From the NCBI GenBank assembly GCA_934248055.1, contig CAKQKI010000006.1, forward strand, positions 1-64,000: a stretch of DNA of 64,000 nucleotides, read 5' to 3'. Under the pieces are notes generated by a model. The model saw only the letters and a program-made list of their open reading frames with translations. It searched no databases and was not told where the DNA came from. This DNA is from an uncultured Clostridia bacterium. GTDB taxonomy: Bacteria; Bacillota; Clostridia; Christensenellales; Borkfalkiaceae. This document shows, piece by piece, positions 52,621 to 61,136 of the stretch; within the stretch, counting starts at the first letter, position 1, and the number at the start of each line of letters is the position of its first letter. The translations under genes were made by a program, and so were the position numbers.

Positions 52621-53190
52621 ATGAAGAAGTTTTTAAAGGAATTCAAAACTTTTATCACTCGCGGAAACGTTCTCGATATGGCGGTTGCGGTAATCGTCGG
52701 CGCGGCGTTCAATAAGATAGTGTCGAGTCTGGTTGCCGATATTATCACTCCGCTTATTTCGCTTGCGCTCGGCAAAGTCGACTTTACCGAACTCAAACTG
52801 ATTTTAAGGCAGGGAAACGAAGCGGCTAACGTTGCGGAATTGTCTTTGAATTACGGCACTTTTATTCAGTATATTATCGATTTTCTTATAATCGCGCTTA
52901 CTATTTTCGTCGTTGTAAAGGGAATAGCGAAAGCCAAAGAAGCGCTTGATTTCAACGCGAATATGACTAAAATCGTTCAGGAAAAACTCGATAAAGACGA
53001 ACAACTTACCAAAGTCGAAGCGAAATGGCTTAAAAAGTACGCTAAAAAGCATCCCGACGTCGCGCCCGTGAAAAAAACGGAAGCGGAGCCTGAAAAGGAA
53101 GAACCGAAAGAACCGACGGAAGCGGAACTTTTAAAAGAAATTCTTGCCGAACTCAGAAGAAAAAATGAAGTCGAAACTGCTGAAAAGTAA
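52621..53190 (+). CDS. mscL: Large-conductance mechanosensitive channel with an extended C-terminus
   Basis: 189 residues; typical MscL is about 130-150. FKTFITRGNVLDMAVAVIVG and AAFNKIVSSLVADIITPLI form the pore helix, and IIDFLIIALTIFVVVKGIAK is the second span. The tail of about 70 residues is charged (KVEAKWLKKYAKKHPDVAPV, KKTEAEPEKEEPKEPTEAEL) and ends in the usual helix ELLKEILAELRRKN. It opens under membrane tension to release osmolytes. The tail is longer than usual. Confidence 0.95.
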   Translation: MKKFLKEFKTFITRGNVLDMAVAVIVGAAFNKIVSSLVADIITPLISLALGKVDFTELKLILRQGNEAANVAELSLNYGTFIQYIIDFLIIALTIFVVVKGIAKAKEALDFNANMTKIVQEKLDKDEQLTKVEAKWLKKYAKKHPDVAPVKKTEAEPEKEEPKEPTEAELLKEILAELRRKNEVETAEK

Positions 53191-53743
53191 AGACGGTTTA
53201 TTTGCGTTTGTCGAAAACTATCCATTAGTACCCGTTATCGGTACGAGCGAAAAAGAAGTTAAAGAAAAACTCGTTTCGGAAGTTTACAGAACGGCGGCGT
53301 TTTTAGAGAAAAAATTGCCCGAAAATCCCGATACGGTCGAGTTTTCGGAAGTGACGGACGTTTCGTGTTCGGTTAAAAACGAAAGCGCGGAACTGTTCGG
53401 TTACGTTGCCGACGGCAAAAAGAGCCGCGAAATTTGTCGCAGTCTTTACGTTCAGACGCTTTTTACTTTCAAGTGTCTTGCGGATGGCGCGAATTTAACT
53501 TCCGCATATTACGATAAAGCGATTGACATTATAAAAAATACCGTAAAAAGCGTATGTTTTTACGAAAACGGCGGTTTTATGGAAACGGGTTTTGCGGCGC
53601 TCGGCGCGATTGACGACGACGGCGCGTCGGATATTGTTAAGGGCTATTGCGAAATTATGAAAACCGTTTATCTGCTTACCGGATTTGCAAGAGAACTTAC
53701 CGAAGACGGGAAAGCGGAAAATTTATTTATGTTCGGAGTGTAA
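53165..53743 (+). CDS. Conserved hypothetical protein, mostly helical
   Basis: 192 residues from the ATG at 53165, inside the end of mscL (26-base overlap, other frame). No signal peptide or membrane span. Notable stretches are FAFVENYPLVPVIGTSEKEV, SREICRSLYVQTLFTFKCLA and FMETGFAALGAIDDDGASDI. No family recognised. It is two bases from the papain-like gene, so the two may work together. Confidence 0.65.
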   Translation: MKSKLLKSKDGLFAFVENYPLVPVIGTSEKEVKEKLVSEVYRTAAFLEKKLPENPDTVEFSEVTDVSCSVKNESAELFGYVADGKKSREICRSLYVQTLFTFKCLADGANLTSAYYDKAIDIIKNTVKSVCFYENGGFMETGFAALGAIDDDGASDIVKGYCEIMKTVYLLTGFARELTEDGKAENLFMFGV

Positions 53744-53745
53744 AA

Positions 53746-54330
53746 ATGGAAGTGAGAGAAAACGACGGTTACGTTTACGTCGTGCTTACTCAATCCGGTT
53801 CGATGATATCGAAAGGACTGAAATTGTTTACGAAAGATAAATACAATCACGTTTCCGTCAGTCTTAATCAGGATTTATCGGGAATGTGTTCGTTCGGTCG
53901 GTATTACGCGTATTTTCCGTTTTACGGCGGCTTTTGCGAAGAAAGCATTTATAAAGGCGCTCTGAAAAGATTCAAAAACGCTCAGTCGCTGATTTTAAGG
54001 TTTAAAGCAAGCGGCGAAGTAAGGGAAAAAATTAAACTTAAAGTAGCCGAAATGTTTTCGTCGGACATCAAATACCGTTACGATATGGTAGGCGTTTTTC
54101 TCGCCGCGTTCAATAAAAAATGGAAAAGGTCGCACAGGTATTACTGCTCGTCGTTCGTAAAAGAACTTCTCATAAGATGCGGAGCGATAAACGCGGGCGA
54201 ATGCCCCGATATTATGAAGCCGCAGGACTTTATAAAATTAAGCGGAGCGGAAAAAATTTACGAAGGGAGTCTGCACGAATACGTTCACTCGTTCGACAAA
54301 TGCGTCTCGCCGCGGCTTAAAACGGTATAA
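53746..54330 (+). CDS. Permuted papain-like (YiiX/YebB-type) cysteine hydrolase
   Basis: 194 residues; ATG at 53746 with GGAG 8 bases upstream. The pattern fits permuted NlpC/P60 enzymes: TQSGSMISKGLKLFTKDKYN followed by HVSVSL (candidate catalytic His), and RYYCSSFVKELLIRCGA with the candidate Cys. Family members act as amidases or peptidases on wall peptides or lipids. No signal peptide, so cytosolic. Substrate unknown. Confidence 0.7.
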   Translation: MEVRENDGYVYVVLTQSGSMISKGLKLFTKDKYNHVSVSLNQDLSGMCSFGRYYAYFPFYGGFCEESIYKGALKRFKNAQSLILRFKASGEVREKIKLKVAEMFSSDIKYRYDMVGVFLAAFNKKWKRSHRYYCSSFVKELLIRCGAINAGECPDIMKPQDFIKLSGAEKIYEGSLHEYVHSFDKCVSPRLKTV

Positions 54331-54365
54331 AAGGGTAAAACCGCATATAAAACCACGTTAACGGG

Positions 54366-54390
54366 CGGCGAAAAGTTTGACTTTTCGCCG
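54366..54390 (+). terminator. Terminator hairpin overlapping the next promoter
   Basis: CGGCGAAAAG / CTTTTCGCCG with a 5-base loop. The -35 box of the next gene (TTGACT, 54377-54382) lies in the loop and second arm. Confidence 0.65.
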
Positions 54391-54406
54391 TAAATTATAG
54401 TATGAT
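54377..54406 (+). promoter_or_regulatory. Promoter of the cytidylate-kinase-like and lysK genes
   Basis: TTGACT (54377-54382), 18 bases, TATGAT (54401-54406). Leader about 28 bases. Confidence 0.55.
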
Positions 54407-54440
54407 ATATAAAATAACCGTATTCGGAATTTAAGGGCTT

Positions 54441-55010
54441 ATGAAGAATTACAAAATTTCGCTCGCAGGCGATCTCGGAAGCGGCAAAAGCACCGTCGGA
54501 AGACTTCTCAAAGAAAGGTATTCTCTGGAAACCGTTTCGATAGGAAAAATACTTCGCGCAATGGCGGCCGAAAGGGGAATGGACGTTACCGAATTCAACG
54601 TGTATATGGAAAATCACCCCGAAATCGATAAAGAACTCGACGACAGGCTCAAAGCCTACGAGAACAAAAACGGCAGGTTTTTGTTCGATTCGAGAATGGC
54701 TTGGCATTTCGTGCCGTCGGGATTTTCGGTTTATATGATAACTTCCCCCGAAATAGCGGCGAAAAGAGTGCTTAAAGACGAAAGAAATTCCGAAAGGTAC
54801 GACAGTTTTGAAACTGCCGTCGAAAAACTTACGGAAAGGCGGAAAAGCGAAGCGTTAAGATATAATAAATTTTACGGCGTGGATATAACCGATATGAATA
54901 ATTACGATTTCGTTATCGACAGCGGAAGCATATCCCCCGAAGAAGTTTTTGAAAAAATCAGCGCGGCGTTTGAAAAATGGCTTGCCGAAAAAGAAGAAAA
55001 GGAGAATTGA
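54441..55010 (+). CDS. Cytidylate-kinase-like P-loop kinase
   Basis: 189 residues. Walker A GDLGSGKST, then VSIGKILRAMAAERGMDV, FDSRMAWHFVP and LTERRKSEALRYNKFYGVDI resemble the short archaeal-type CMP kinase group (Cmk2) rather than the 220-residue bacterial Cmk. It may phosphorylate (d)CMP; other small nucleoside monophosphates are possible. Co-directional with the synthetase gene, one base between stop and next start. Confidence 0.7.
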   Translation: MKNYKISLAGDLGSGKSTVGRLLKERYSLETVSIGKILRAMAAERGMDVTEFNVYMENHPEIDKELDDRLKAYENKNGRFLFDSRMAWHFVPSGFSVYMITSPEIAAKRVLKDERNSERYDSFETAVEKLTERRKSEALRYNKFYGVDITDMNNYDFVIDSGSISPEEVFEKISAAFEKWLAEKEEKEN

Positions 55011-55011
55011 A

Positions 55012-57036
55012 ATGCACTGGTCCGAAAAACTTGCAGAAGAAATTATCAGAAGAAATCCCGATAAGGAAGAATACGTCTGCGCGGCGGGAATATCGCCGTC
55101 GGGTTCTATTCATATAGGCAATTTCAGAGATATCGCAACGAGTTTGTTCGTTGTTAAATCTCTTATAAAAAAGGGTAAAAAAGCCCGTCTTTTATTCTCG
55201 TGGGACGAGTATGACAGGTTAAGAAAAATCCCCGTCAACGTGCAGAAAGTAAATTCCGATATGGAAAAATATATCGGATATCCTTACGTTGACGTTATCA
55301 ATCCGTTTGAAAATTCAAGCGCCGCGACTTACGCGGATTATTTTGAAAAAGAGTTCGAAGAATCAATTAAAAAGTTCGGAATAAATATGGATTACCGTCA
55401 TCAGGCGGAAATGTACAGAAGCGGCAAATATAAAAAATATGTCATCGAAGCGCTGAAAAAGAGAAAAGAAATTTTCGACGTTCTCGACAGTCACCGCACT
55501 CAGAACGCCGAAGACGGCGAGCGCGACTGTTATTATCCCGTTTCGATATATTGCCCCGTCTGCCACAGAGATACCACTAAAATCGTCAGCCTTGACGAAG
55601 ATACGATGATTGCGGATTACGAATGCAAGTGCGGCCACGCGGGAAAATTCGATTTTAATACGGACTTTAACTGCAAACTTGCCTGGAAAGTCGACTGGCC
55701 CATGCGCTGGATGTACGAGAGCGTGGATTTCGAGCCGGGCGGCAAAGACCACGCCGCGAAAGACGGCAGTTACGATACCGCGAAAGACGTTTCCCGCAAG
55801 ATTTTCGGTTACGAGCCGCCGCTTTTTCAGGGTTATGAATTCATCGGCATTTCTACTAACGAAGCGCAGGCGGGTAAAATGTCGGGGTCGAGCGGTCTGA
55901 ACTTAACGCCGGAAACCCTTTTGAAACTTTATCAGCCCGAAGTTTTATTATGGCTTTATTCGAGAAACGAGCCGCTTAAAGCGTTTAATTTCTGTCTTGA
56001 CGACGGAATTTTAAGGCAGTATTTCGAATTCGATAAAATGTATAACGACGTGAAAGACGGCAAAGCCGACGATACCACGAAAACGATTATGGAACTTTGC
56101 CATATAGACGGAAGGGAAATCGTAACCGTTCCCATGTCGCATATCGTTCAACTCGGCTCGATTGTCGACTTCAACGTGAAAATGCTCGAACTCGTGTTTG
56201 AAAAAATCGGAACGCCTTATAAGTACGACGATTTTAAAGACAGGCTCGAACGCGCGGAATTCTGGCTTGAAAACTGTTCGCCCGAAAACGTGAACAGGCT
56301 GAATACCCGCCGCGATTTCGAAACGTATAACGCGCTTGACGAAACCGAGAAGAAGGAAATTACCGCTCTTCACGACTATATCAAAAAGGGCGGCTATACT
56401 CTTGACGAACTCCAGACGGAACTTTACGCAATACCGTCGGTTATCCGCGGAATCGCAAAGGAAGACAAATCTCTCAAAGCGTTTCAGGGGCAGTTTTTCA
56501 AAACGGTGTATAAACTGTTGATAAACAAAGAAAAAGGTCCGAGATTATATCTTTTCCTTTATGCGATCGATTCCGAAAAATATTTAAATCTTCTTGATTT
56601 TTCCTATCCGATGACCGAAGAAGAATCTAAAAAACCCGAAGAAGAAAAACCCGAAGAAGTTAAAAAAGAAAAGGTTTACGGCGATCCCGACCCCGTTCTG
56701 CCTGTAAAAGAAGAGATTGACGTTGACGAGTTTTTAAAAGTAGATTTAAGGGTTTGCAAAATCGTTAAGTGTCAGGAAATCCGCAAATCGCACAGTTGTT
56801 ATAAACTCACGCTTAACGACGGCGCGGGAGAAAGGGTTATCGTGTCGTCGATAAAAAACGATTATACCGCCGACGAACTCGTGGGGAAAAAGATTATAGT
56901 GATAGCAAATCTCAAACCCGCAAGAATAACCGGCGTAACGAGCAACGGCATGCTTCTCGCCGCAACGAACAACGCGTGCGGCTGTCAGTTGATTTTCGTT
57001 CCCGACATCGTTCCCGAAGGCACGGTTATAAAATAA
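55012..57036 (+). CDS. lysK: Class I lysyl-tRNA synthetase fused to a Trbp111-type tRNA-binding domain
   Basis: 674 residues, ATG at 55012 after AAGGAG. Residues 1-540: class I LysRS with SPSGSIHIGN (HIGH at 34-37), a zinc-type CPVCHRDT...CKCG pair, and a KMSGSSG loop at about 289-295 in place of KMSKS. After an acidic-proline linker (about 545-565, KKPEEEKPEEVKKEKVYG), residues about 570-674 form an OB-fold: VDEFLKVDLRVCKIVKCQEI, VIVSSIKNDYTADELVGKKI, MLLAATNNACGCQLIF, as in MetRS C-termini and Trbp111. Class I LysRS is archaeal in type and patchy in bacteria; the added domain should raise tRNA affinity. I know of this domain mainly on MetRS, PheRS and TyrRS, so the fusion is unusual. Confidence 0.92.
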   Translation: MHWSEKLAEEIIRRNPDKEEYVCAAGISPSGSIHIGNFRDIATSLFVVKSLIKKGKKARLLFSWDEYDRLRKIPVNVQKVNSDMEKYIGYPYVDVINPFENSSAATYADYFEKEFEESIKKFGINMDYRHQAEMYRSGKYKKYVIEALKKRKEIFDVLDSHRTQNAEDGERDCYYPVSIYCPVCHRDTTKIVSLDEDTMIADYECKCGHAGKFDFNTDFNCKLAWKVDWPMRWMYESVDFEPGGKDHAAKDGSYDTAKDVSRKIFGYEPPLFQGYEFIGISTNEAQAGKMSGSSGLNLTPETLLKLYQPEVLLWLYSRNEPLKAFNFCLDDGILRQYFEFDKMYNDVKDGKADDTTKTIMELCHIDGREIVTVPMSHIVQLGSIVDFNVKMLELVFEKIGTPYKYDDFKDRLERAEFWLENCSPENVNRLNTRRDFETYNALDETEKKEITALHDYIKKGGYTLDELQTELYAIPSVIRGIAKEDKSLKAFQGQFFKTVYKLLINKEKGPRLYLFLYAIDSEKYLNLLDFSYPMTEEESKKPEEEKPEEVKKEKVYGDPDPVLPVKEEIDVDEFLKVDLRVCKIVKCQEIRKSHSCYKLTLNDGAGERVIVSSIKNDYTADELVGKKIIVIANLKPARITGVTSNGMLLAATNNACGCQLIFVPDIVPEGTVIK

Positions 57037-57051
57037 TTTTAAAATAATTTA

Positions 57052-57100
57052 AAAGCCTGCTTCGTCCCGCAAATATATTCGGGCGAGGCAGGCTTTATTT
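57052..57100 (+). terminator. lysK terminator
   Basis: AAAGCCTGC...CCCG / CGGG...GCAGGCTTT long stem, 16 bases after the stop, followed by ATTTATTTG. Confidence 0.85.
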
Positions 57101-57126
57101 ATTTGTTTTCAGCAGTCACTCGCGGT

Positions 57127-57167
57127 TAGCCGCAAGCGATTGCGCTTGAGCCTGTCACCTGCGGCTA
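57127..57167. repeat. Palindromic repeat, family A, copy forming a gene's last codons
   Basis: TAGCCGCAAGCGATTGCGCT at one end and CACCTGCGGCTA at the other, matching the ends of the 280-base element with several changes. A partial further copy (CAGTCACTCGCGGTTA) lies just left. The right part encodes the last codons and stop of the minus-strand gene at 57155. Confidence 0.65.
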
Positions 57168-58063
57168 ATCGGTTCGCCCGTCAGGGCGTTCTGAAAGATA
57201 ACGTAATATCCTTCCGACAAAAGATCGAACTCGGACAGCGGAATAAACCTGCAGTATTTTTCTAAAGGCGGCGGAACGTTTCCGTAAGTACCTTTTATTC
57301 CGTAAGCGATATATTTTATTTTTTCGTCTGCCTTAATCGTTCCTACTACGTAATATCTCGTTTCATCGTAATAAATTTTAACGAATTTTCCGCCGCTTAT
57401 TACCTTTTCGAGATCGCTGCACCTTTCGTGCGAAGATAAAATTTTGCAAAGTTTATCTTCTATTTTTTCGTAATATCCGCAGACTTTTTCATCGCAAGCG
57501 TTCTTTTCATCCGAAAAAATCCGTTTTGCGCCGATTTCTTTTTGTTCTTTTTCCGAATGCCGCTTATAAGTACCGACATTTTCATCATAAACACCGCGTT
57601 CGTCATAGTTCAACCCGTAATAGTTTTCGGTCGAGATGGCTTCGTCGTCGTATTCTTCGCTTCGCGTTCCGCCGTCACTTCGTAAGGGTTCGCCGCCCGT
57701 CTTTTGGATATTTTCTTTATAAGATTCGTTGCAATGGTTCTTCTCATAATCGCATAGTCCTTTTAAATCGGTATTTTCGTTTCCCGTTTTTCCGAATAAT
57801 ATCGGCGTATTGTCGGAAAACACCGCGCAGGATACGCCTGTAATTTCGTTCGAGCGGGTTTTAATCGTTTTTCTTGCCGCCGCGCCGTCGATACGAAAGG
57901 AAAACAATTCTCCGTTCAGAGAAACAACGATAAGCGCGTTTTTTCTGTCGAACGGCAAAAGTTCGCACTTAACTTCCGCTTCGTTTGCGGAAAGTTTTAT
58001 CGCGAGCGAGCCGAGCGGCTTTTTCAGGGTGTTGTCTTTTAAAACGATTACGCGCCTTTCCAT
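57155..58063 (-). CDS. Protein of unknown function with a low-complexity middle
   Basis: 302 residues. The N-terminal part (about 1-95) is beta-rich (VIVLKDNTLKKPLGSLAIKL, NALIVVSLNGELFSFRIDG). The centre (about 100-195) is charged and Tyr/Glu/Asn-rich (GLCDYEKNHCNESYKENIQK, YGLNYDERGVYDENVGTY), likely disordered. The C-terminal 100 residues look folded: KFVKIYYDETRYYVVGTIKA, YIAYGIKGTYGNVPPPLEKY, GYYVIFQNALTGEP. I recall the same C-terminal pattern in Clostridia proteins without a known function. The stop lies inside a family A repeat, so the tail may have been altered by it. Confidence 0.7.
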   Translation of the reverse strand: MERRVIVLKDNTLKKPLGSLAIKLSANEAEVKCELLPFDRKNALIVVSLNGELFSFRIDGAAARKTIKTRSNEITGVSCAVFSDNTPILFGKTGNENTDLKGLCDYEKNHCNESYKENIQKTGGEPLRSDGGTRSEEYDDEAISTENYYGLNYDERGVYDENVGTYKRHSEKEQKEIGAKRIFSDEKNACDEKVCGYYEKIEDKLCKILSSHERCSDLEKVISGGKFVKIYYDETRYYVVGTIKADEKIKYIAYGIKGTYGNVPPPLEKYCRFIPLSEFDLLSEGYYVIFQNALTGEPISRR

Positions 58064-58200
58064 ATATTATAAAGTATTTATCAATGAGTAAAAATATAAT
58101 AAAAAACGGAAAAAAGACTTATCCTGACGAAAAACCGTAAGCAGAATGAAAAAATTTGTTTAAATTTTAACAAATTTAAAATTAACTTTAATAAAAACTA

Positions 58201-58229
58201 TTTACATTTTGCTTTTTGTGTGGTAGAAT
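58201..58229 (+). promoter_or_regulatory. pckG promoter
   Basis: TTTACA (58201-58206), 17 bases, TAGAAT (58224-58229). The leader of about 90 bases ends in GAGGAGG. The AT-rich stretch before it (58064-58200) shows nothing else. Confidence 0.65.
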
Positions 58230-58326
58230 GGTATAGGTGGATTTTGGGGATTTACAAAAAAACCGAAAAACGCCGCGCTTATGATTAAGCGCGCACTATC
58301 ACGAAATAATTGAGGAGGCATATAAT

Positions 58327-60120
58327 ATGACCAACAACAAACACGTATTAAAGTTCGTTGAAGAGAGCGCAAAACTTTGTAAGCCCGATAATATCGTATG
58401 GATTACCGGCGAAGAAGCGCAACTCGAAGAATTAAGACAGCAGGCTCTTAAAACCGGTGAACTTATCAAACTCAATCAGGAAAAACTTCCCGGTTGTTAT
58501 CTTCACCGTTCAGACGTTAACGACGTTGCCCGCGTAGAAGGAAGAACGTTTATCTGCTGCAAGAATAAAGACGACGCAGGTCCGATCAACAACTGGATGG
58601 ACCCCAAAGAAGCGTACGAAAAAGTAGGTAAGATTTTCGACGGCAGCATGAAAGGCAAAACCATGTACGTTATCCCTTATTCTATGGGCGCGGTAGGTTC
58701 TACTTTCAGCAAAATAGGTATCGAAGTAACCGATTCTATTTACGTCGTGGTAAGTATGAAAATTATGACGAGAGTAGGGCAGAAAGTGCTTGACACTCTC
58801 GGTGACAGCAACGATTTCGTTCGCGGTCTTCACTCCAAAGCAAATCTCGACGCGGAAAAGAGATATATTCTTCACTTCCCCGAAGACAATACCATCTGGT
58901 CGGTTAACTCCGGTTACGGCGGAAACGTTCTTCTCGGCAAAAAGTGCTTCGCGCTTCGTATCGCTTCTTATCAGGGTAAAAAAGAAGGCTGGATGGCAGA
59001 ACACATGCTTATTCTCGGCGTTCAGAATCCCGACGGCAAGATCGATTACGTTTCCGCGGCTTTCCCGTCCGCTTGCGGAAAAACGAACCTTGCAATGCTC
59101 ATTCCCCCCGAAGTATACAGAAATAAAGGCTATAAAACCTGGTGCGTAGGCGACGATATTGCCTGGATAAGAGTCGGCAAAGACGGCAGACTTTGGGCAA
59201 TCAACCCCGAAAACGGATTTTTCGGAGTCGCTCCCGGCACGAATATGCATTCAAACCCCAACGCAATGCTTTCCACGAAGAAGAATTCTATCTTCACGAA
59301 CGTTGCGCTTGACGAAACGGACAATACGGTTTGGTGGGAAGGAATGGAAAAAGACGTTCCCGGTAAGGTTAAACCCGCTCATCTTATAGACTGGAAGGGC
59401 AACCCCTGGACTCCCGACACCGTTGACGCTGACGGCAAGCCCGTAAAAGCGGCTCACCCGAACAGCAGATTTACCGCTCCCGCAATCAACTGCCCGTGCA
59501 TTTCTTCCGAATTCGAAGCGCCCGAAGGCGTTCCGCTTACCGCAATCATATTCGGCGGAAGAAGAGCAAAAACCGCTCCGCTCGTATACGAAGCAAGAGA
59601 CTGGGACAGCGGCGTGTTCGTAGGTTCCATCATGGCTTCCGAAACGACTGCTGCCGCTACAGGCGCGGTAGGCGTAGTTCGTCGCGATCCTATGGCTATG
59701 CGTCCGTTCGTCGGATACAATATGGCAGACTATTTCGAACACTGGATCGAAATGGGTAAGAAAATCGCTCATCAACCCAAAATATTCAACGTAAACTGGT
59801 TCAGAACCGATGAAAACGGCAACTTTATCTGGCCGGGCTTCGGCGATAACCTTCGCGTGGTAGAATGGATGCTCAGACGCTGCAAAGGCGAAGTAGACGC
59901 GCGTGAAACCGCTATCGGCTACATTCCTTACGCTAAAGATATCAATATCGACGGTCTCGATATAGACGAAAAGACGGTTGAAGAACTTCTTACTGTCGAT
60001 AAGGCTACCTGGCTCGAAGAAGTTAAGGGCATTAAGGAATTTTACGCTCAGTTCGGCGACAGACTTCCCAAAGAACTTTCCGAAAAACTTGCGGATCTCG
60101 AAGCAAGACTTTCCAAGTAA
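58327..60120 (+). CDS. pckG: Phosphoenolpyruvate carboxykinase (GTP)
   Basis: 597 residues, the size of the GTP enzyme. P-loop FPSACGKTNLAML with the reactive Cys typical of GTP-PEPCK, metal and substrate segments FGGRRAKTAPLVYEARDW and NMADYFEHW, and FPEDNTIWSVNSGYGGN. It interconverts oxaloacetate and PEP. In anaerobic fermenters it often runs toward oxaloacetate, making GTP while fixing CO2 on the way to succinate; the aspartase gene nearby fits C4-dicarboxylate flow. The strong ribosome site suggests high expression. Confidence 0.97.
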   Translation: MTNNKHVLKFVEESAKLCKPDNIVWITGEEAQLEELRQQALKTGELIKLNQEKLPGCYLHRSDVNDVARVEGRTFICCKNKDDAGPINNWMDPKEAYEKVGKIFDGSMKGKTMYVIPYSMGAVGSTFSKIGIEVTDSIYVVVSMKIMTRVGQKVLDTLGDSNDFVRGLHSKANLDAEKRYILHFPEDNTIWSVNSGYGGNVLLGKKCFALRIASYQGKKEGWMAEHMLILGVQNPDGKIDYVSAAFPSACGKTNLAMLIPPEVYRNKGYKTWCVGDDIAWIRVGKDGRLWAINPENGFFGVAPGTNMHSNPNAMLSTKKNSIFTNVALDETDNTVWWEGMEKDVPGKVKPAHLIDWKGNPWTPDTVDADGKPVKAAHPNSRFTAPAINCPCISSEFEAPEGVPLTAIIFGGRRAKTAPLVYEARDWDSGVFVGSIMASETTAAATGAVGVVRRDPMAMRPFVGYNMADYFEHWIEMGKKIAHQPKIFNVNWFRTDENGNFIWPGFGDNLRVVEWMLRRCKGEVDARETAIGYIPYAKDINIDGLDIDEKTVEELLTVDKATWLEEVKGIKEFYAQFGDRLPKELSEKLADLEARLSK

Positions 60121-60124
60121 TAAT

Positions 60125-60154
60125 AAAAAACGACTTCCTTCGAAGTCGTTTTTT
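60125..60154. terminator. Bidirectional terminator between pckG and the AraC gene
   Basis: AAAACGACTTC / GAAGTCGTTTT with A and T runs on both sides. Confidence 0.88.
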
Positions 60155-61005
60155 CATTCCGTTTTTTCGATAACGGCGTTTTTTGATTCGGCGTATTCCT
60201 TTACGGTTACGCCGTATTTCTTTTTAAACTCTTTCATAAAATGAAATTGATCGTTAAAGCCTACTTCTTCGGCGAGTTTTCGTATGGGCATATACTTCTT
60301 TTCTAAAATTTCGGCTGCTTTTTCAAGTCTGAAATCGAGCATATATCTTTTAACCGAAACTCCCGTTTGTTCTTTGAAAAGTTTGCAGATATAAGAATGG
60401 CTTACGAAAGTCATATCCGCAAGAATATCCATAGAAAAGTATGGATTCTGATAATTCATTTCAACGATTTCGCGAATTTTTTCGGATATATTCAGATTGC
60501 AGATATATCCGTTCGTGTTTTCGGGAACGGTGAGTTTAGACGCAATGTTATAAAGCACGGAAAGACTTTTAAGGTATCTTTCGTCAAGCGTATATTCTCC
60601 TGAAAACAGCGGCTCGATAAGCCTGTGAATTTCGGCGGGATCTCCTGCTTTTTTTACGGGTTCGCTCAGTGAAAACCCCATTTTTTTACCGAGATTTTCC
60701 GCACCGTCGCCGCTTAAAAAAAACCAGTAATAGCGCCATGGGTTGCTTTCCGTAGGGTAGTACATCATTTTTTCGTTTTTCGGTATGAAAAAGAAATCGC
60801 CCGCTTTTATATGAAAAGTATTGCCGCCGAGAACGAGCGTTCCCGAACCTTCGTCTACAAAGTGAAGGGTAAAACCCGCCTGAACGTGCATGCGCTTTAT
60901 GGGTTTTACGTATCTGAAATCATGATATCCGCAGTTTTCAATGGAAAGACCGAGAGTCTCGTTTTTATCGGCGTAATTCCATATTCTCCATTTATAATCT
61001 TTCAT
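60154..61005 (-). CDS. AraC-family transcriptional regulator
   Basis: 283 residues. N-terminal cupin sugar-sensing domain (AGFTLHFVDEGSGTLVLGGN, IKAGDFFFIPKNEKMMYYPT) and C-terminal double HTH (SMDILADMTFVSHSYICKLF, KEQTGVSVKRYMLDFRLEKA, EVGFNDQFHFMKEFKKKYGV). It is divergent from the sugar-kinase gene, which it probably activates. The promoter places the mRNA start at the ATG itself, so the message is probably leaderless. Confidence 0.9.
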   Translation of the reverse strand: MKDYKWRIWNYADKNETLGLSIENCGYHDFRYVKPIKRMHVQAGFTLHFVDEGSGTLVLGGNTFHIKAGDFFFIPKNEKMMYYPTESNPWRYYWFFLSGDGAENLGKKMGFSLSEPVKKAGDPAEIHRLIEPLFSGEYTLDERYLKSLSVLYNIASKLTVPENTNGYICNLNISEKIREIVEMNYQNPYFSMDILADMTFVSHSYICKLFKEQTGVSVKRYMLDFRLEKAAEILEKKYMPIRKLAEEVGFNDQFHFMKEFKKKYGVTVKEYAESKNAVIEKTE

Positions 61006-61011
61006 AAATCA

Positions 61012-61040
61012 AGTATATAACCCTTTTGCCGTTTTGTCAA
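61012..61040 (-). promoter_or_regulatory. Promoter giving a leaderless AraC-regulator mRNA
   Basis: Minus strand: TTGACA (61035-61040), 17 bases, TATACT (61012-61017). Position +1 falls on 61005, the A of the ATG. Confidence 0.7.
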
Positions 61041-61068
61041 TTAAAATAAAAAAAGACATAAAAAATAT

Positions 61069-61108
61069 ATCGTTTATCGTTTACAATAAAATTCACCGAT
61101 GATAGAAT
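61069..61108 (+). promoter_or_regulatory. Sugar-kinase promoter with direct-repeat AraC site
   Basis: TTTACA (61080-61085), 17 bases, TAGAAT (61103-61108). The direct repeat ATCGTTTATCGTTTA (61069-61083) overlaps the -35, as AraC activator half-sites often do. Confidence 0.55.
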
Positions 61109-61136
61109 TGAATTATTACCGATAAGGAGTAATTGT

